A stretch of DNA of 64,000 bases. Source: Hericium rajendrae (Eukaryota > Basidiomycota > Agaricomycetes > Russulales > Hericiaceae). Both the position numbers and the translations under genes were made by a program. The notes below the pieces were generated by a model. The model saw only the letters and a list, made by a program, of their open reading frames with translations. It was not told the DNA's origin and did no database searches. This document shows positions 60,395-64,000 of this stretch, piece by piece (the stretch's first letter is position 1; every line of letters begins with the position of its first letter). The stretch is taken from positions 1,364,001-1,428,000 of the forward strand of contig CM065878.1 in NCBI GenBank assembly GCA_033439255.1, in the 5' to 3' direction.

Positions 60395-62975
60395 ATGGCA
60401 GGTATGCACATTACACCAGATGCGATGAAACCACATTCGCTGACCCATGAATCAGGTCGCGGTGCATATTATAAAAACCTCTACGGCGGTGGTGGGAGAG
60501 GCAGGGGCGGGAGAGGCGGATCTTCGCGTCCACTAGACCAATCTCCTCCACGCAAGCGCCAGCGAAACACAGGCGGTATGAGGTTTGACATCGTGCATAG
60601 CTCTAATGAAGATGTTCATTTAATCTCAGAGATTCGTACCAGCCAGGAGCTCGTGAGCGAACTTCACAGGATTAATGGGAAGTCATACCCTGCATATCAT
60701 GATATTGAAGGTACTGCAAACAGCTGGACCTCGTGCTTATGGATGCGATGCTAATCCTACTAGGAACTTGGCATTATGACAGGTTCCTTTTGCACGTAGA
60801 TCATGTGCAAAGTGATCCGTTTGCACCACCGAGTAAGCTGCGTCTTCATGTGCAGCATGACGTAGCAAAGTTTCCTCAATCTTTCTACTGTAATAAAATA
60901 AGGTCGGTAAAGCGGCATATCCTTCCTTTATTCTCGTCGATTTCATGGCCAATTGTTGTCTAGGAGCATCGCGCTCTGCGATTTTCTGACGAGAGCTGCG
61001 TCGACCGTCAACCAACCATCCGCATTGTCCAAAAATTGGCACGGTGCCAAGGGTGGGGACATCACGTTGGACAGACCAGGTCAACAGGTCCTGCAGCGTA
61101 GCTCTGTTGTGATTGGCTCATCTGGTATTGAGGCTCGATTCACGCTTGGACTCCCTGCACAAGGTTTGTCTCATTCAGGAATCAATACGCAGTTCACAAC
61201 TGACAAGATACGTTACGGTGGACAGGTCGCACAGTTTTGGGTGACCGGGCAGCGGACATCTTTCGCAATGCTATACCTCGCCTGGCGGATCAACTCCTGT
61301 TTAAGTACCATAATCACCAGGAGCTCTTGACTTTCGTGGACAGTATCGAGGATCAGGAGAATCTTCGCGATCAGCTGAAGGCTGCAAGTATGTCATGTAT
61401 CATACAGGACAGTGATCTTTGGCCAAGGCTCATAATTTCACAGATCTTTCCGCTTTCATTATCAACGGAGCGATCCTTCCTCGTGCAAGCGGGGCATCCG
61501 ATCTTCCTCTTACGGGCCCAGGAGTCGTTCGCTTTCAGTCGCCTCCGGATCTGGAACGATCCTTCATACTACCGCATCGTGGCGAAGTGAGAGGAATGGG
61601 TATCTCGCAAGGCATTACCCTCATCGCCGGTGGAGGATTCCATGTACGAGGTCATTTCTCAAAAAAGATAAACGATCCTGACGGGATAATGGAACACAAA
61701 ACAGGGAAAATCAACGTTACTAGACGCTCTTGCTGTTGGATGCTACAATCATGTCCCAGGCGGTGAGCCCTTTTTGTACTCTCCGTCACGACACCCATTG
61801 ATCATCTTCCAGATGGGCGAGAGTTCGTTGTCGCATCGCCGACATGCGTGTCTGCCCAGGGAGAAGATGGCCGATCTATCAATAATGTTGACATAAGACC
61901 TTTTATCAACAACTTGCCTGGAGGCACTTCGACATCATCCTTCTCGACCCAAGACGCCAGCGGAAGCACGTCTATGGCTGCAGCCGTTATTGAGGTATAT
62001 CTTCACATTTTTTTGATTGTATCTTCGCTCACATCATGAGCAGGCCCTGGAACTAGGAGCAGATACCATTCTCTTTGATGAGGACACCTGCGCGACCAAT
62101 TTCTTGATACGAGATAGAAGAATGCAGATGCTTGTGTCTGCAGACCCCATCACACCGCTCATATTCAAAGCCAGTGGTTTTTCAGACGACATGCCCCGTA
62201 CTCTTTCTGACTGTCTACCATTCAGATTCGGTCTATGTACAGAGACCATGGCTGTTCATCCATCCTTGTGATTGGCGGATGCGGTTCGCCTTCTTTTTTG
62301 GACCTGCACAACTCATCACTGACTGTAATCCCAGGAGATTACTGTGACGTTGCCGACCTCGTCCTGGAAATGCGGAACTATGAATGCCATAACATCACCG
62401 ACGCTGCACGACTTGTAGCCGAAAAGATACCATCAGTCGTACGTGACTATGAAGGTATAGAGCTTCTTATGTCCATGGACGACAATGGCAACGCATACTT
62501 ACCGCTTTCCGTAGAAACGAGTTTCGGTCAAATAAGACGTCGGGAGATCAATCCTCGCAGTCTTCTGCCTTCCGGCGCCAAGACTGTCGCAAGAGGACGC
62601 ACCACAATACAAATCGGAGAGGAGTCCCTTGACCTCACCCGCCTGATGCAACTCGTCCATGAGAGTCAAACTCGAGCCATCGTATCGATCCTTCAATATT
62701 TGGTCGCCAAAAATCCTGCGCAGAAGCAAGTTGCCCTGGTCGACTGTCTTGATTCATTGCAGGCGTCACTAGACAGCGAGCGGGGACTAGATGAGGTGAC
62801 GGCTAAAGATCGCATTGACGGATTCCTTGCTCGGCCACGACTGCTCGAAGTTGGCATGGCCATCAACCGTTTGGCAAGCACTCTCACCTCATGTCGTGTG
62901 CTAAAGGGCTCATATTTCCCCCTCATCCAGCGCTCTGCCGCCTTGCAGTACAACAGCAAAATAGATAACAGGTAA
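60395..62975 (+). CDS. Predicted ATPase of the ABC class (ABC_ATPase family), with RGG-like N terminus
   Basis: The first coding exon is just ATGGCAG, spliced to GRGAYYKNLYGGGGRGRGGR, a Gly/Arg-rich RGG-like segment; PPRKRQRNTGG follows. The conserved domain then runs ISEIRTSQELVSELHRINGK, FLLHVDHVQSDPFAPPSKLR, VVIGSSGIEARFTLGLPAQG, GMGISQGITLIAGGGFH joined across an intron to GKSTLLDALAVGCYNHVPG (the P-loop is split there), SINNVDIRPFINNLPGGTST, FSTQDASGSTSMAAAVIE, LGADTILFDEDTCATNFLIR (signature and Walker B) and ILVIGGCGS. A C-terminal region (SVETSFGQIRRREINPRSLL to SLDSERGLDEVTAKDRIDGF) completes it; stop TAA at 62973. In bacteria and fungi this family is predicted to bind ATP, but I know of no established function. 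RNA binding by the RGG tail is inference. Confidence 0.9.
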
Positions 62976-63077
62976 GACCGGGAAGCAGTTGCAAATGGTG
63001 AGTATGCGTAGTGTACAAATGCATGCTAGGGTATGAGACGACGCCTTGCGCCTAATTCTACATCAGTTGGATCCAAC

Positions 63078-64000
63078 TTATGAGTCTTCCAAAGCAGCGA
63101 GATCGAAACGTTTGACGGTATCGATCATCTCCGATCCTTTCCGGACGTAGACAAGCTGAATCTCGAGTCAGCATCGATGTTTGCCAGTATTGGGCCATGA
63201 AGACGCACCATGTATGGGTTGGCTGTGGAGCCAGTTGTATCTGCCAACACCTCGTCCTTGGAGACAACGCTCACGTCCGAATCGTTGTATTTGAACCAGG
63301 AATCGGGGTTTTCAGGGAGATGGCGGGAGTAGAAGAAGTAGTGGCCCCAAGATGGTGATGAGCCGCGGTGGATAAATACAGAAGTCAGCTCGTACGCTGC
63401 CTCGCGCTCATTCTCCCATATCCTATCCAGCTCCTCCTTCAGTTTTGACGCACGAGACCGCAGCTCTTCCAGCTCGACTCGCAGGTAATCCTGCTCCGAA
63501 TTGAGGAGCAAGATGAACTCATCATCTACCTCCGGCAGGTCGACCGCTTCCTGCTTCTGCAAGAACTCATGCGTGCTTGTGAGTGCTGAGCCGAAAGGTG
63601 CGTGCTGGCGGCGGTTGTAAGTATAGAAGATACTGGAGTTTACGCATCAGATCCTTACCTTCCCCGTTGTCAACAAATGTATTCGATCGCGAATCGCACT
63701 CAGCTCGGAGTGAATAGCCTTCGACCGTTCCTTCTTTTCTGGGTTGGCGCTGTCCAGGAAACGATCCATATAAAGAGTCTCTCCAAACTTGACATACGCC
63801 TGTGATTTGTACGGCTGCATCGTCTCGCGGTCGAACTGTGCCCTCTGCAAAGAAAATCAGCCATATTGCGTTGAAGCGCACAGGTTTTACACACCTGGAG
63901 CTGAATCTGCAGGACCGGAGGAAGATCAACAAGGGTGACCTCCATCCTGGCTTTCTTCGACTCAAATTCGACCACGTCATCAAAGTACCGGCTCAGGCCA
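63078..64000 (-). CDS. UBP2: UBP2-like ubiquitin carboxyl-terminal hydrolase, C-terminal part
   Basis: C-terminal half of a ubiquitin protease, entering from beyond the right edge. Exons read YFDDVVEFESKKARMEVTLV, RAQFDRETMQPYKSQAYVKF, EEELDRIWENEREAAYELTS-like coiled-coil (VELEELRSRASKLKEELDRI), and the His box FIHRGSSPSWGHYFFYSRHL, then WFKYNDSDVSVVSKDEVLAD and TTGSTANPYM joined to LVYVRKGSEMIDTVKRFDLA. Stop at 63078. The inserted coiled-coil between catalytic sub-domains is a known feature of UBP2 and USP25/28 enzymes. The catalytic Cys box lies outside the window. The gene is convergent with the ABC-class ATPase gene, about 100 bp apart. Confidence 0.88.

Noticed and set aside
62976-63150. 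Possible extra C-terminal exon of the ABC-class ATPase gene (LDPTYESSKAARSKRLTV)
   Set aside because: It is the reverse strand of the last exon of the UBP2-like gene and needs a missing base to join; the stop at 62973 is simpler.

Overview
The window looks like nuclear DNA of a filamentous basidiomycete, probably an Agaricomycete wood decayer. Almost every gene is broken by several 45-65 nt GT-AG introns. The proteins read as fungal orthologues (NOG2, enolase, KAP114, THOC1, ESS1, UBP2). Two secreted carbohydrate esterases carry fungal CBM1 cellulose-binding tails. The transposable elements are a LINE with an RNase H domain and a hAT-like non-autonomous element. I see no prokaryotic, organellar or CRISPR content and no convincing tRNA or rRNA.

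Layout. 1-5.2 kb: the 5' part of an unrecognised minus-strand gene, the ribosome-assembly GTPase NOG2, and enolase. 6-15.5 kb: an unknown small protein, a GH47 alpha-1,2-mannosidase, thioredoxin, an F-box protein, weak candidates, and mitochondrial ribosomal protein uS15m. 15.9-23.3 kb: importin-9/Kap114 and two tandem paralogues of a proline-rich fungal family. 25-35.5 kb: a duplicated secretome island with two CE1-CBM1 esterases and two small Ser/Ala-rich secreted proteins, plus a young 5'-truncated LINE with a poly(A) tail and a perfect 14-bp target duplication. 36-44.7 kb: a membrane protein, an inositol-monophosphatase-family enzyme, a gene whose SUMO-interaction-like exons were multiplied in tandem, and a ubiquitin protease with a 14-nt microexon at its active site. 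46.3-56.4 kb: a 183-bp tandem duplication beside ESS1 (Pin1), a DHA1-type MFS transporter, UDP-galactose 4-epimerase, THOC1 and a small coiled-coil protein. 56.4-60.1 kb: a repeat-rich stretch with a dispersed hairpin repeat and the hAT-like element. 60.4-64 kb: a class-ABC predicted ATPase with an RGG-like N terminus and the C-terminal half of a UBP2-like ubiquitin protease.

The genes do not form one pathway. Most are dispersed housekeeping genes; the only evident functional cluster is the plant-cell-wall esterase/secreted-protein island. Several conserved genes, including enolase, contain apparent one-base insertions or deletions at short homopolymers. I read most of these as sequencing or assembly errors rather than real gene death, and reading-frame details in this window should be treated with that in mind.
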